DNA of 64,000 nucleotides from Bisbaumannia salifodinae (lineage in GTDB: Bacteria; Pseudomonadota; Gammaproteobacteria; Pseudomonadales; Halomonadaceae). The translations under genes and the position numbers were made by a program. The stretch is from the NCBI RefSeq assembly GCF_039522585.1, contig NZ_BAAADR010000004.1; one strand, 5' to 3'. The notes below the pieces were generated by a model. That model ran no database searches, was not told the origin of the DNA, and saw only the letters and a list, made by a program, of their open reading frames with translations. Shown here piece by piece: positions 16,371 to 24,354 of the stretch (its first letter is position 1; each line of letters opens with the position of its first letter).

Positions 16371-18001
16371 TGGCCTGGCTGCCCCGCATGCGCCGGCCGC
16401 TGTTAGCGCAGCGGCCATGGTGGAGCCCCGGCGGGGCGCCGGGTGCCTTCAAGGCGGACCTGATCGCCGGCCTGACCGGCGCCATCCTGGTGGTGCCCCA
16501 GGGCATCGCCTATGCGCTGCTGGCGGGGCTGCCGCCACAGTACGGCCTCTACACCGCCGTGATCCCCACCCTGCTGGCGGCGCTGTTCGGCGACTCCCGG
16601 CAGATGGTCAGCGGCCCCACGGCGGCGCTCTCCATCGCCCTCTTCGCCACCCTGGCGCCGTTGGCCGAGGCGGGCAGCGAGGCCTTTATCGCCCTGGCCC
16701 TGACCCTGACCCTGTTGACCGGCCTCTTCCAGCTGCTGCTGGGCGTGGCCTGGCTGGGCGGGCTGGTGGCCCTGGTCTCCCACTCGGTGGTGGTCGGCTT
16801 CACCGCCGGCGCGGCCCTGATCATCGCCGCCAGCCAACTCCCCGCCGCCCTGGGGCTGACCCGCGACCAGGCCGAGGTCCTGCTCGATGGCGGCGCGGAC
16901 CTGCTGGCGGGGCTCGGCGCCATCCGCCCCGGGGCCGCGCTGATCGCCGTCGTCACCCTGGGCCTGTGCCTGGCCTGCCGCCGCTGGCGGCCACGCTGGC
17001 CGGCCATGCCGCTGGCTCTGCTGCTGGCCACCCTGCTGGCCCAGGCCATCGACCCGGGCGGCGAGCAGATCCCGCGTATCGCCGAGGTACCGGCGGGCCT
17101 GCCGCCCCTGGTGCTGCCGCAACTCTCCCTGGAGACCTTCTCGCTGCTGGCGCCGGGGGCCATCGCCCTGGGGTTGCTGGGCCTGGTGGAGGCCGCGGCC
17201 ATTTCCCGGGCCCTGGCCAGCCGCTCCGGCCAGCGCATCGATGCCAATCGCGAGTTCATCGGCCAGGGGCTCTCCAACCTGGGCGGCGCCTTCTTCTCCG
17301 CCTATGTCTCCTCGGGCTCCTTCACCCGTTCGGGACTCAATGCCAGCGCCGGGGCCCGGACCTCCCGCGCCGCCATGCTGGCCGCCCTGCTGCTGGTGCC
17401 GATGCTGCTGCTGGCCACCCCCTGGCTGCGGTTTATTCCCACCGCCGCCATCGCCGGCCTGCTGCTGCTGGTGGCCATCAACCTGATCGACCGCCGGGCC
17501 ATCGCCGAGGCGCTGCGGGCCGGCAAGAACGAGCTGAGCGTGCTGCTGATCACCTTCGTCGGCACCCTGCTGCTGGCCCTGGAGGTCGCCATCCTGCTGG
17601 GGGTGCTGACCTCCCTGGCCCTCTACCTGCGGCGCACCACCCGTCCCCCGGTGGTGCCCGCCGCCTTGCACCAGGCTCCGGCGGCGCTTCACGCGCCCCT
17701 CGACGAGGCGACCTGCGACGTGGTGAGGATCGACGGCTCCCTCTACTTCGGCGCCTGCGATTCGGTGGCGCGGCGCCTGGACGCCTTCGAGCGGCCGAAC
17801 CTGGTGATCCTGGCCGCCGGCATCAATTTCATCGACCTAAGCGGTATCCATCTTCTCGAGCGGCAGGCCCGGCGCTGCCGAGAGCGGGGAGGGCGTCTCT
17901 ACCTGGCCTGGGCCAAGCCCGATGTCATGGCTCGCCTGCGGCAGGCCGGCCTGGTCGACGACGTTCAGCACCCTGACACACCCATGGCCATAACAATATA
18001 A
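16370..18001 (+). CDS. SulP-family anion transporter with STAS domain
   Basis: A 543-residue membrane protein: about 14 helices in residues 20-420 and a cytoplasmic STAS domain in the last 110 residues (VVRIDGSLYFGACDSV, NFIDLSGIHLLER). The opening segment AGLTGAILVVPQGIAYALLAGLPPQYGLY is the SulP signature. SulP proteins move sulfate, bicarbonate and other anions. The start codon overlaps the betC stop by one base, an arrangement that implies equal expression with choline-sulfatase; it could remove or recapture released sulfate, or bring in choline-O-sulfate. Direction and substrate are inference. Confidence 0.88.
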   Translation: MAWLPRMRRPLLAQRPWWSPGGAPGAFKADLIAGLTGAILVVPQGIAYALLAGLPPQYGLYTAVIPTLLAALFGDSRQMVSGPTAALSIALFATLAPLAEAGSEAFIALALTLTLLTGLFQLLLGVAWLGGLVALVSHSVVVGFTAGAALIIAASQLPAALGLTRDQAEVLLDGGADLLAGLGAIRPGAALIAVVTLGLCLACRRWRPRWPAMPLALLLATLLAQAIDPGGEQIPRIAEVPAGLPPLVLPQLSLETFSLLAPGAIALGLLGLVEAAAISRALASRSGQRIDANREFIGQGLSNLGGAFFSAYVSSGSFTRSGLNASAGARTSRAAMLAALLLVPMLLLATPWLRFIPTAAIAGLLLLVAINLIDRRAIAEALRAGKNELSVLLITFVGTLLLALEVAILLGVLTSLALYLRRTTRPPVVPAALHQAPAALHAPLDEATCDVVRIDGSLYFGACDSVARRLDAFERPNLVILAAGINFIDLSGIHLLERQARRCRERGGRLYLAWAKPDVMARLRQAGLVDDVQHPDTPMAITI

Positions 18002-18013
18002 GAGGCATTCCCC

Positions 18014-18160
18014 ATGACCTACCCACACTCCGATAACGAACCGAGCCACTGCCTTGATCCGCCATTCGAGACGCTACCCGCCTCTTGGCGCCTCGGCTTG
18101 GGGGCGGCGTCTTTTCCATTAGATGTTCAAAATCTTACAATAAGGAGAGGTCTCTTATGA
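18014..18160 (+). CDS. possible 48-residue ORF between SulP and second BCCT
   Basis: ATG at 18014 is preceded by AGAGG eight bases upstream. The frame encodes a Pro/His-rich 48-residue peptide and ends with TGA overlapping the BCCT ATG (ATGA at 18157-18160). No similarity recognised. It spans the hairpin at 18070-18111, so translation could influence that structure. Confidence 0.3.
   Translation: MTYPHSDNEPSHCLDPPFETLPASWRLGLGAASFPLDVQNLTIRRGLL
18070..18115 (+). terminator. possible terminator or attenuator after SulP
   Basis: GACGC (18070-18074) and CCGCC pair with GGGCGG and GCGTC (18107-18111), followed by TTTT. The stem is interrupted, so strength is doubtful. It lies 42 bp before the second BCCT start. 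Confidence 0.35.
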
Positions 18161-19791
18161 GGACGACAAGCGACTCGGCGACTGATGCCGAGATTAGCGA
18201 TATGCAGACCGACTATGTGGTCGGCCAGGACAATATCAAGGGGCGACTGGGGCCCATTGGCTTCGATATTCACAATCGGGTATTTATCGTCTCGGCGCTG
18301 GCCTCGATCATTTTCATCGTGCTGACGCTGCTGTTTCCCGAGCGGGCGGGGGGACTCTTCCAGTCCATCGTCGCCTTCACCACCGGCAGCCTGGACTGGT
18401 ATTTCATGGGCCTGGTGGATTTCTTTATCCTCTTCTGTCTCGGGCTGGTCGTTTCGCCCTACGGCTCGGTGAGGTTGGGCGGGACCGCGGCCCGGCCGGA
18501 CTATGGCTACCTCTCCTGGTTCGCCATGCTGTTCACCGCCGGTATCGGCATCGCCCTGCTGTTCTTCAGCGTGCTGGAGCCGGTCTACCATGCCAACGTC
18601 TCCCTGCCCCTGGGCATCCCCTCGCCCTTCGGCGCCGACGGGGCCCTAAACCCGGACGCCATCGCCGACGCCACGGCCCTGGGCCTGGCCGGCACCTTCC
18701 TCCACTGGGGCCTGCATGGCTGGGCGGTCTATGCGGTGATGGCCCTGGCCCTGGCGATCTTTACCTACAACAAGGGGTTGCCGTTCTCGATCCGTTCGGC
18801 CTTCTACCCGATCCTCGGCGAGCGGGTCTGGGGCTGGTGGGGCCATGCCATCGATATCCTGGCGGTCTTCTCCACCCTCTTCGGCCTGGCCACGGCGCTG
18901 GGGCTCGGCGCCCAGCAGGCCAATGCGGGGATGAATTTCGTCTTCGGCCTGGATATCAGTACCACGACCCAGGTCATCGTGATCCTGCTGGTCACGGCCG
19001 CGGCCCTGGTCTCGGTATGGCGGGGGCTCGATGGGGGCGTCAAGAAGCTCTCCGAGTGGAACATGGTGGCGGCCGTGCTGTTCTTCATCTTCGTGCTGTT
19101 CGCCGGCCCGACCCTGGTGGGCCTGAGCGGCTTCTGGACGGGGCTGTCGACCTATGTGACGGAGTTCGTGCCGCTCTCGGCGCCCTTCGGCCGCGACGAC
19201 GATGCCTACCGCCAGTCCTGGAGCGTCTTCTACTGGGCCTGGTGGGTCAGCTGGGCGCCCTTCGTCGGCATGTTTATCGCCCGGGTCTCCCGGGGGCGCA
19301 CGGTGCGCGAGTTCGTGATCTGCGTGCTGCTGGTGCCCAGCCTGTTCATCTTTATCTGGATGGGCGTGTTCGGCAGCATCGCGCTCGATCAGCTCTATGC
19401 CGACCCCGCCAACAGCCTGGTCAAGGAATACGTGATCGATGCCTACCGCCCGGAACTGGCGCTGTTCGGCATGCTCAATGAGCTGCCGCTGACCGGCCTG
19501 ATGTCGACCCTGGGCATCATCCTGGCGCTGGTCTTCTTCGTCACCTCCTCGGATTCCGGTTCATTGGTGATCGATACCATCACCGCCGGCGGCAAGATCG
19601 ATGCGCCGCGGCCGCAGCGCATGTTCTGGGCCACGGTGGAGGGGTTGATCGCCATCGTGCTGCTGCTCGGCGGCGGCCTCTCGGCGCTACAGGCCGGGGT
19701 CACGGCGACGGCGATTCCCTTCTCCATCGTCATGCTGTTGATGTGCTACACCATCCTCAAGGCGCTCCACGGCGAGCTGAAGCGCCGTTAG
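18157..19791 (+). CDS. BCCT-family betaine/choline/carnitine-type transporter (copy 2)
   Basis: A 544-residue paralogue of the protein at 12181, alike nearly throughout, with the same tryptophan box (WAWWVSWAPFVGMFIARVSRG) and the same N-terminal segment DMQTDYVVGQDNI. Differences concentrate in the first 15 residues and scattered membrane positions. A strong AAGGAGAGG precedes ATG 18157. It follows betC-SulP on the same strand at 155 bp distance and may be partly co-transcribed. Having two transporters that flank the choline-sulfate genes suggests related substrates (betaine versus choline or choline sulfate) or different osmotic set points. A strong hairpin ends the gene. Confidence 0.9.
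   Translation: MRTTSDSATDAEISDMQTDYVVGQDNIKGRLGPIGFDIHNRVFIVSALASIIFIVLTLLFPERAGGLFQSIVAFTTGSLDWYFMGLVDFFILFCLGLVVSPYGSVRLGGTAARPDYGYLSWFAMLFTAGIGIALLFFSVLEPVYHANVSLPLGIPSPFGADGALNPDAIADATALGLAGTFLHWGLHGWAVYAVMALALAIFTYNKGLPFSIRSAFYPILGERVWGWWGHAIDILAVFSTLFGLATALGLGAQQANAGMNFVFGLDISTTTQVIVILLVTAAALVSVWRGLDGGVKKLSEWNMVAAVLFFIFVLFAGPTLVGLSGFWTGLSTYVTEFVPLSAPFGRDDDAYRQSWSVFYWAWWVSWAPFVGMFIARVSRGRTVREFVICVLLVPSLFIFIWMGVFGSIALDQLYADPANSLVKEYVIDAYRPELALFGMLNELPLTGLMSTLGIILALVFFVTSSDSGSLVIDTITAGGKIDAPRPQRMFWATVEGLIAIVLLLGGGLSALQAGVTATAIPFSIVMLLMCYTILKALHGELKRR
19532..19737 (+). repeat. 206-bp tract identical between the two BCCT genes (copy 2)
   Basis: Identical to 13556-13761. Just outside, differences appear immediately (GTC versus ATC before it, TTG versus CTG after it). 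Confidence 0.95.
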
Positions 19792-19816
19792 CGGCCGGCT
19801 TTCGGCGCCAATAACG

Positions 19817-19849
19817 CACCGCCCCCGCTGCCTGGCAGCGGGGGCGGTG
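19817..19849. terminator. strong bidirectional terminator
   Basis: CACCGCCCCCGCTGCC (19817-19832) and its exact complement (19834-19849) are separated by one base. It stands between the convergent BCCT and GlcG-like genes; the downstream bases TCGTCTCT are only moderately T-rich. Confidence 0.75.
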
Positions 19850-19874
19850 TCGTCTCTCGAGGGATGCTCCTGGC

Positions 19875-20276
19875 TCAGATAATGGCGGCGATGCCCGCCT
19901 TGGCCACCTGGGCGTCCTGGTCGGACTTGACCCCGGAGACGCCCACGGCGGCGATCACCTGCCCATCGATAATCACCGGCACGCCGCCCTCCAGCAGCCC
20001 CTGCAGGGGGGCGGAGAGGAAGGCGTTGCGCCCGCCATTGATCATATCCTCGAAGACCCGGGTCTCCTTATGGCTCAGCGCCGCGGTGCGCGCCTTCTGG
20101 GCGCTGACCATGGCGGTCATGGGGGCGGCGCCGTCCAGGCGGCGCAGGGCCAGCAGCTCGCCGCTGTCGTCGGCGACGGCGACGGTGATGTGCCAGTCAT
20201 TGGCCTCGGCCTCGCGCTGGGCGGCGTCGAGGATGGCATTGACCTCCTTGAGTCCGAGTACGGCCTTGGTCTGCAT
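19875..20276 (-). CDS. GlcG/HbpS-family (DUF336) protein
   Basis: A 133-residue single-domain protein of the GlcG/HbpS family. Recognisable segments are the N-terminal VNAILDAAQREAEANDW, VAVADDSGELLALRRLDGA, KARTAALSHKETR and GGVPVIIDGQVIAAVGVSG. HbpS binds heme in Streptomyces; GlcG-type proteins often sit near glycolate or propanediol genes, and most have no assigned function. No signal peptide is seen. ATG at 20276 has AAGGAG upstream. It is divergent from a GST gene; the 330-bp region between them holds two GGAAAT-type dyads and may coordinate both. Confidence 0.8.
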   Translation of the reverse strand: MQTKAVLGLKEVNAILDAAQREAEANDWHITVAVADDSGELLALRRLDGAAPMTAMVSAQKARTAALSHKETRVFEDMINGGRNAFLSAPLQGLLEGGVPVIIDGQVIAAVGVSGVKSDQDAQVAKAGIAAII

Positions 20277-20387
20277 GCTTGAGTCTCCTTGGAGTTATCG
20301 AAGTTGGAAATGGTATGGGTCACCGGAAAGCACGGGGATGATGCTCTGGGCCCCTTAAGGGCAGGCATCCATCCATAATTATTTGGT

Positions 20388-20400
20388 GGAAATTATTTCC
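20388..20400. promoter_or_regulatory. GGAAAT-T-ATTTCC dyad, candidate operator
   Basis: A perfect 6-bp inverted repeat around one base lies 112 bp before the GlcG-like start. A contracted version, GGAAATTTCC, occurs at 20571-20580, 27 bp before the GST start. Between them (20401-20570) are a GCGACC-GAT-GGTCGC hairpin at 20472-20486 and the 12-bp palindrome TTAGTTAACTAA at 20501-20512. The region 20277-20606 otherwise holds no gene. Confidence 0.4.
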
Positions 20401-20606
20401 AATGTACACGCTTGGGGCGGGAATGCCAGTGATGAAAGGGGCTATCTCGGTATCCCGGGCGGGGAAGGGCTGCGACCGATGGTCGCGGATGAATTGGTGT
20501 TTAGTTAACTAACTTTTGCGCTGGCCATGGCGAGCTCGGCGGAGGGCGAGTAGGCTCCAGAAAATATGGGGGAAATTTCCGAGAACTGGCGATATCCGGA
20601 GGAAAC

Positions 20607-21314
20607 ATGACGCGATGGCTCTATGACCTGCGCGGCCGCGACGAACGGCTGCGCTTCTCGCCCTACTGCTGGCGGGTCAAGTACGCCCTGGCCCACAAGG
20701 GGCTCGATTATCGGACGCGGCCCTGGTGCTTCCGGGACAAGGAGGCCCTGGCCTTCTCCGGCCAGGAGGCGGTGCCGGTGCTGGTGGATGGCGAGGCGGT
20801 GATCGGCGACAGCTACGAGATCCTGCGCTATCTGGAGCGCACCTATCCCCAGGCGCCGCTGCTAGGGGAGGGGCCGGCCGAGGCCCGGGCACGCTTCTTC
20901 AAGCATTATGCGGAGCGGGCCCTGGCGCCGGCCATCCTGCGCACCCTGATCATGGACCTCTACCAGGCGGTGGATCCCGGCGACCGGGACTATTTTCGGG
21001 CCAGCCGCGAGAAGCGCTTCGGGCGCAGCCTGGAGGAGTTCCATTCGCCGGTGCAGGGGCTGGCCCAGCTCGATCGGGCCCTGGAGCCGCTGCGCGGCCA
21101 ACTGGAGGGCGGTGACTACCTGGATGGGGCGGCGCCGGCGGCCGCCGATTACCTGGTCTTCGGCGCCTTTATGTGGGCGCGCTGCGTCTCCAATGCGGAC
21201 CTGGTCTCCAACGCCGACCCGGTCTACGCCTGGGTCGAGCGGATGCTGGATCTTTATGAGGGCCTGGGGCGCGGGGCGCTGCGGGTCAGCGACCTGGAGG
21301 ATGCCTACCGCTAA
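20607..21314 (+). CDS. glutathione S-transferase family protein
   Basis: A 235-residue cytosolic GST: thioredoxin-like N-terminal domain (residues 1-80) with the active-site region SPYCWRVKYALAHKG and the glutathione-contacting GDSYEILRYLERTYP, and an all-helical C-terminal domain with PAAADYLVFGAFMWAR. The FSPYCWR motif resembles GSTs related to bacterial beta-etherases and uncharacterised environmental GSTs rather than the classical beta class. Substrate unknown. CGGAGGAAAC gives a clear ribosome site before ATG 20607. Convergent with the LysR gene at 15 bp; an oxidative or xenobiotic role shared with the divergent GlcG-like protein is possible. Confidence 0.85.
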   Translation: MTRWLYDLRGRDERLRFSPYCWRVKYALAHKGLDYRTRPWCFRDKEALAFSGQEAVPVLVDGEAVIGDSYEILRYLERTYPQAPLLGEGPAEARARFFKHYAERALAPAILRTLIMDLYQAVDPGDRDYFRASREKRFGRSLEEFHSPVQGLAQLDRALEPLRGQLEGGDYLDGAAPAAADYLVFGAFMWARCVSNADLVSNADPVYAWVERMLDLYEGLGRGALRVSDLEDAYR

Positions 21315-21328
21315 GGCGGGCCCGGCGC

Positions 21329-22297
21329 TTAGTGATGCAGCGGCGGTCGCCAGGCCGAGCCGGGGCTGGGCGGCGGTGCCCCGGCTTCCCTGGCGCCGTC
21401 GCTGCGCCAGGCCGGTGGCACCTGCTGGCGCAGGAATTCCAGCAGGGCGGTGACCTTGCGGGACTGGCGACCGTAGGGGTAAAGCAGGCTCACCGTCAGG
21501 CTGGACGGCTGCCAGTCGGGCAGGCAGAGGCTTAACTCGCCGGGATGATGGGCCTCGCGACCCGCCGCCAGCCAGTGGGGAATCACGCCCAGGCCCTGGC
21601 CGCGGGCGATGGCATCGATATGCAGGGTGCTCTGGTCGACCCTGAATCGCGAATGGGGCGGGGTGAAGTGGTAGTCGCCCCGGTGGGGGTGCTGCAGGGT
21701 CAGGCCGGTCCGGGTGGTGCCCAGCAGGTCGACCCAGGCATGGCTGGCCAGCTCCCGGGGGTGGCTCGGCGTGCCATGGCGGGCCAGGTAGTCGGGGTGG
21801 GCATAGAGCCCCTGGGTCAGTCGCCCCAGCGTCTCCTGGCGCAGGCCGCACTCCGCCACCGGGCCCACCCAGATCCAGATGGCCTCGTCGTCGGGCCCCG
21901 TCGGTGGCTGGGCGGGGTGGCCCAGGGTCAACTGGATGCCCGGGTGGCGGGCCAGGAAGGTATCCATATGGCGTGCCAGCCAGGCGCGGGCCAGGGTCTG
22001 GTGCACCCGTACCGCGACCTGGCCGCTGACCTCCTCGCGTAACTCATCCAGGCGGCGCTGGCTCTGCTCGGCGAGCGCTAGGATCTGCTGGCAGTAGCCG
22101 TGGAACAGCAGGCCCGCCTCGGTGGGAATCAGGCGATTGGCCTGGCGGCGTAGCAGCGGCTGGCCGAGGCGGGCTTCCAGTTGGCTGATGCGGCGGCTCA
22201 GGGTCGACTTGGCCACGCCCAGCTGTTGGGCGCTGGGGGCGAGGCTGCCGTGTTCCATCACGGTGGCGAAGGCGTGGAGTTCCTGGAGGTCATGCAT
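21329..22297 (-). CDS. LysR-family transcriptional regulator
   Basis: A 322-residue LysR-type regulator with the winged helix at residues 1-62 (LQELHAFATVMEHGSLAPSA, VAKSTLSRRISQLEARLG) and a CrgA/AaeR-like effector domain. The C-terminal 30 residues are Pro/Ala/His-rich and poorly conserved. Two start codons are possible, ATG 22297 and 22293 being out of frame with each other; 22297 fits the family N-terminus MHDLQELHAFATV. It is divergent from the phasin gene and convergent with the GST; either could be a target. Confidence 0.85.
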   Translation of the reverse strand: MHDLQELHAFATVMEHGSLAPSAQQLGVAKSTLSRRISQLEARLGQPLLRRQANRLIPTEAGLLFHGYCQQILALAEQSQRRLDELREEVSGQVAVRVHQTLARAWLARHMDTFLARHPGIQLTLGHPAQPPTGPDDEAIWIWVGPVAECGLRQETLGRLTQGLYAHPDYLARHGTPSHPRELASHAWVDLLGTTRTGLTLQHPHRGDYHFTPPHSRFRVDQSTLHIDAIARGQGLGVIPHWLAAGREAHHPGELSLCLPDWQPSSLTVSLLYPYGRQSRKVTALLEFLRQQVPPAWRSDGAREAGAPPPSPGSAWRPPLHH

Positions 22298-22432
22298 GGC
22301 GGTGCGTCTGAGTAGCCGGAGAGGGGATCCCGCAGTGTCTCATGAAACCCCTTGGTTGAAAATTATTGTCTTTTGCGATCGAGAGGCGTTAGTGGCCTCG
22401 TGGCGGGAGATGGAAAAGGTCGATGGTAAATG

Positions 22433-22461
22433 TTGCACTGCACAAAACGCCTTGCTATGCT
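22433..22461 (+). promoter_or_regulatory. sigma70-type promoter of the phasin gene
   Basis: TTGCAC (22433-22438) and TATGCT (22456-22461) are separated by exactly 17 bp, 57 bp before the ATG. The surrounding TGC/GCA-rich bases (TTGCACTGCAC, TGCTGCAACGCAAC) resemble sites bound by PHA-sensing repressors of the PhaR type, which would repress it when no granules are present; that part is inference. Confidence 0.7.
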
Positions 22462-22517
22462 GCAACGCAACAGGAGGGGTTTTCCCTCCGTTACCCAAGA
22501 CCACCAGGAGGTGTTCG

Positions 22518-22898
22518 ATGTCTACTTCAAGCTTCGACCAAGCCGCTCAGCAGTTCGATTCCCTGTTCTTCGGCCCGGCGCGTGCCTACGCCGCCCTGAG
22601 CCTGGACTACACCGAAAAGCTGGTGGCCGCCCAGTTCGATGCCGTCAAGGCCTACTCCGACCTCAGCCTGACCCAGGCTCGCACCATGCTCGACGTCAAG
22701 GACGCCGATGGCCTGCGCAGCTATGTGGAAGGCCAGCAGAAGGTCGCCAAGGACCTCAGCGAGCGCCTCAAGGGCGACGCCGAGAAGGTCGTGGCCATGA
22801 ACCAGGAGTTCCTGCAGGAAGGCCAGAAGCTGGTGGAAGAGAGCGTCAAGAGCGCCTCCAAGGCCACCGCCACCAGCGCCAAGGCTGCCACCAAGTAA
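22518..22898 (+). CDS. phaP: phasin
   Basis: A 126-residue helical, Ala/Lys-rich protein of the phasin family that coats polyhydroxyalkanoate granules. The core has amphipathic helices (FDSLFFGPARAYAALSLDYT, DLSLTQARTMLDVKDADGLR, SYVEGQQKVAKDLSERLKGD) and an Ala-Lys-Thr-rich tail (SASKATATSAKAATK) like the PhaF/PhaP tails. GGAGG precedes ATG 22518. It has its own strong promoter and a textbook terminator, consistent with a highly expressed single gene. It indicates PHA storage by the host. Confidence 0.9.
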   Translation: MSTSSFDQAAQQFDSLFFGPARAYAALSLDYTEKLVAAQFDAVKAYSDLSLTQARTMLDVKDADGLRSYVEGQQKVAKDLSERLKGDAEKVVAMNQEFLQEGQKLVEESVKSASKATATSAKAATK

Positions 22899-22947
22899 GA
22901 CGCTTGCCGCCCGGTCCCATGACCGAGCGGGCCACCAGTGTCGATAG

Positions 22948-22977
22948 AGCCGCCACCCCTCGGGGTGGCGGCTTTTT
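22948..22977 (+). terminator. rho-independent terminator of the phasin gene
   Basis: Arms AGCCGCCACCCC and GGGGTGGCGGCT (22948-22959, 22962-22973) pair perfectly and run into TTTTT. Confidence 0.93.
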
Positions 22978-22983
22978 GTTTCT

Positions 22984-23407
22984 GCAGCAGGGTGCCGCCC
23001 ACCAGGGTGACCAGCCCCCAGTGGCGCAGCAGGCGGCTAGCCCAGGCCATGGCCAGCAAGTTGTTGCCGGTGAAGAGCTCGGCGCCGGCGATGACCACCA
23101 GGGCCAGGCCCAGGCAGAAGGCCAGGCCACCGAGCCAGCGCGTCGGGCCGAAGCCCAGTTCGGAGCCGGTGACCACCACCGCGAAGAAGAGGGCGCCCAG
23201 GGAGATAAAGGCCCCGGCCAGCACCCCCTGCACTCCCAGCACCCCCTGCACTCCCAGCACCCCCAGCACCCCCAGCACCAGCAGGGTGGGGGCATCGGCC
23301 TGGGCCTTGGTCACCCCCAGCGCCTGGACTCGGCGGGCGATCTGCTGCGGCTGATAGGCCTCGTCGTCGGGACAGGGGGGCTCCAGTGGAGGGGCGCTTT
23401 CCCCCAC
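22984..23407 (-). pseudogene. truncated formate/nitrite-transporter-family (FNT) gene
   Basis: Reading leftward from GTG 23407, the frame matches the N-terminal third of FNT channels: QQIARRVQALGVTKAQA, then LAGAFISLGALFFAVV, LLG/LGGLAFCLGLALVVIAG and the hallmark ELFTGNNLLAMAWASR, then LLRHWGLVTL. Similarity stops at about 22984, where the phasin terminator begins; at least half of the six-helix channel is missing, and the open frame beyond is only antisense to the phasin gene. The first helix is also swollen by an in-frame 9/18-bp repeat. It is therefore a remnant, cut at the phasin end. Confidence 0.75.
23221..23274. repeat. in-frame 18/9-bp tandem repeat inside the FNT remnant
   Basis: GCACCCCCTGCACTCCCA occurs twice (23221-23238, 23239-23256), followed by GCACCCCCA twice (23257-23265, 23266-23274). 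All units are multiples of three and encode Leu-Gly-Val/Val-Gln-Gly steps on the minus strand. Confidence 0.95.
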
Positions 23408-23423
23408 TATAGTGGAGCCCTCC

Positions 23424-24266
23424 TCAGGCGGCCTGGGCGCGCAGCCAGGCGATCTCCTCGGGCCAGATCGCCGGCTCGATGGTTTCGAGGATCAGCGGGA
23501 TCCCGTCGATGCGCGGGTCGCGCATCAGGGTGGTGAAGGCCTCCAGGCCGATATTGCCCTGGCCCAGGCTATGGTGGCGGTCGACGCGGCTGGCGAAGGT
23601 GCTCTTGGCATCGTTGAGGTGCATGCCGCGCAGGTACTGAAAGCCCACCACCGTCTCGAACTCGTCCAGGGTGGCGGTGCAGGCCTCGGCCGTGCGCAGG
23701 TCATAGCCGGCGGCGAAGGCGTGGCAGGTATCCAGGCAGACCCCGACCCGGGACTTGTCTTCCACCTGGGCGATGATCTCGGCCAGATGTTCGAAGCGCC
23801 AGCCCAGGTTGGTGCCTTGCCCCGCGGTATTCTCGATCACCGCGGTGACGCCCCGGGTGCGGCTCAGGGCCTCGTTGATGGACTCGGCGATGCGGTTCAG
23901 GCACTCCGCCTCGCTGATCTTCCTGAGGTGGCTGCCGGGGTGGAAGTTGAGCAGGGTCAGGCCGAGCTGCTCGCAGCGCTGGAACTCGTCGACGAAGGCG
24001 TCCCGGGACTTGCGCAGGCCCTCCGGGTCCGGGTGGCCCAGGTTGATCAGGTAGCTGTCGTGGGGAAGGATCTGCTCGGGGGCGAAGCCATGCTCCCGGC
24101 AGGCGCGCCGGAAGGCGGCGATGGTCGCCTCCTCGAGGGGCTTGGCGCGCCACTGGCGCTGGTTCTTGGTGAAGAGGGCGAAGGCATCCGCGCCGATCTC
24201 CACGGCGCGGGCCACCGCCCGGTCGACGCCGCCGGCGGCGCTGACATGGGCTCCCAGGTATTTCAT
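23424..24266 (-). CDS. nfo: deoxyribonuclease IV (AP endonuclease)
   Basis: A 280-residue TIM-barrel endonuclease IV that cleaves abasic sites and repairs oxidative 3' ends, using three zinc ions. Metal-binding family segments are all present: GAHVSAAGG at the N-terminus, NFHPGSHL, AVIENTAGQGTNLG, VGVCLDTCHAFAAGYDLR, MHLNDAKS, DRHHSLGQG and PLILETIEP. Length is standard. ATG 24266 is divergent from the LolA-like gene with 88 bp between. Independent by layout; the neighbouring FNT remnant ends 16 bp before its stop and has no functional link. Confidence 0.95.
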   Translation of the reverse strand: MKYLGAHVSAAGGVDRAVARAVEIGADAFALFTKNQRQWRAKPLEEATIAAFRRACREHGFAPEQILPHDSYLINLGHPDPEGLRKSRDAFVDEFQRCEQLGLTLLNFHPGSHLRKISEAECLNRIAESINEALSRTRGVTAVIENTAGQGTNLGWRFEHLAEIIAQVEDKSRVGVCLDTCHAFAAGYDLRTAEACTATLDEFETVVGFQYLRGMHLNDAKSTFASRVDRHHSLGQGNIGLEAFTTLMRDPRIDGIPLILETIEPAIWPEEIAWLRAQAA

Positions 24267-24354
24267 GCGGGCGGACTCGTACTCGGCGATAGGGGGCGAC
24301 TACCATACCATCCCCGCGGCTATGCTGAAGGCGAAGCGACTCGAGGATGGCATC

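Noticed and set aside
22721..22983. Continuation of the FNT frame into the phasin gene
   Set aside because: Beyond about 22984 the frame is simply antisense to the terminator and phasin coding region and loses all resemblance to FNT proteins.
23404..23415. 12-bp palindrome CCACTATAGTGG as terminator or operator
   Set aside because: No loop, no T-run and no divergent promoter; too little to call.
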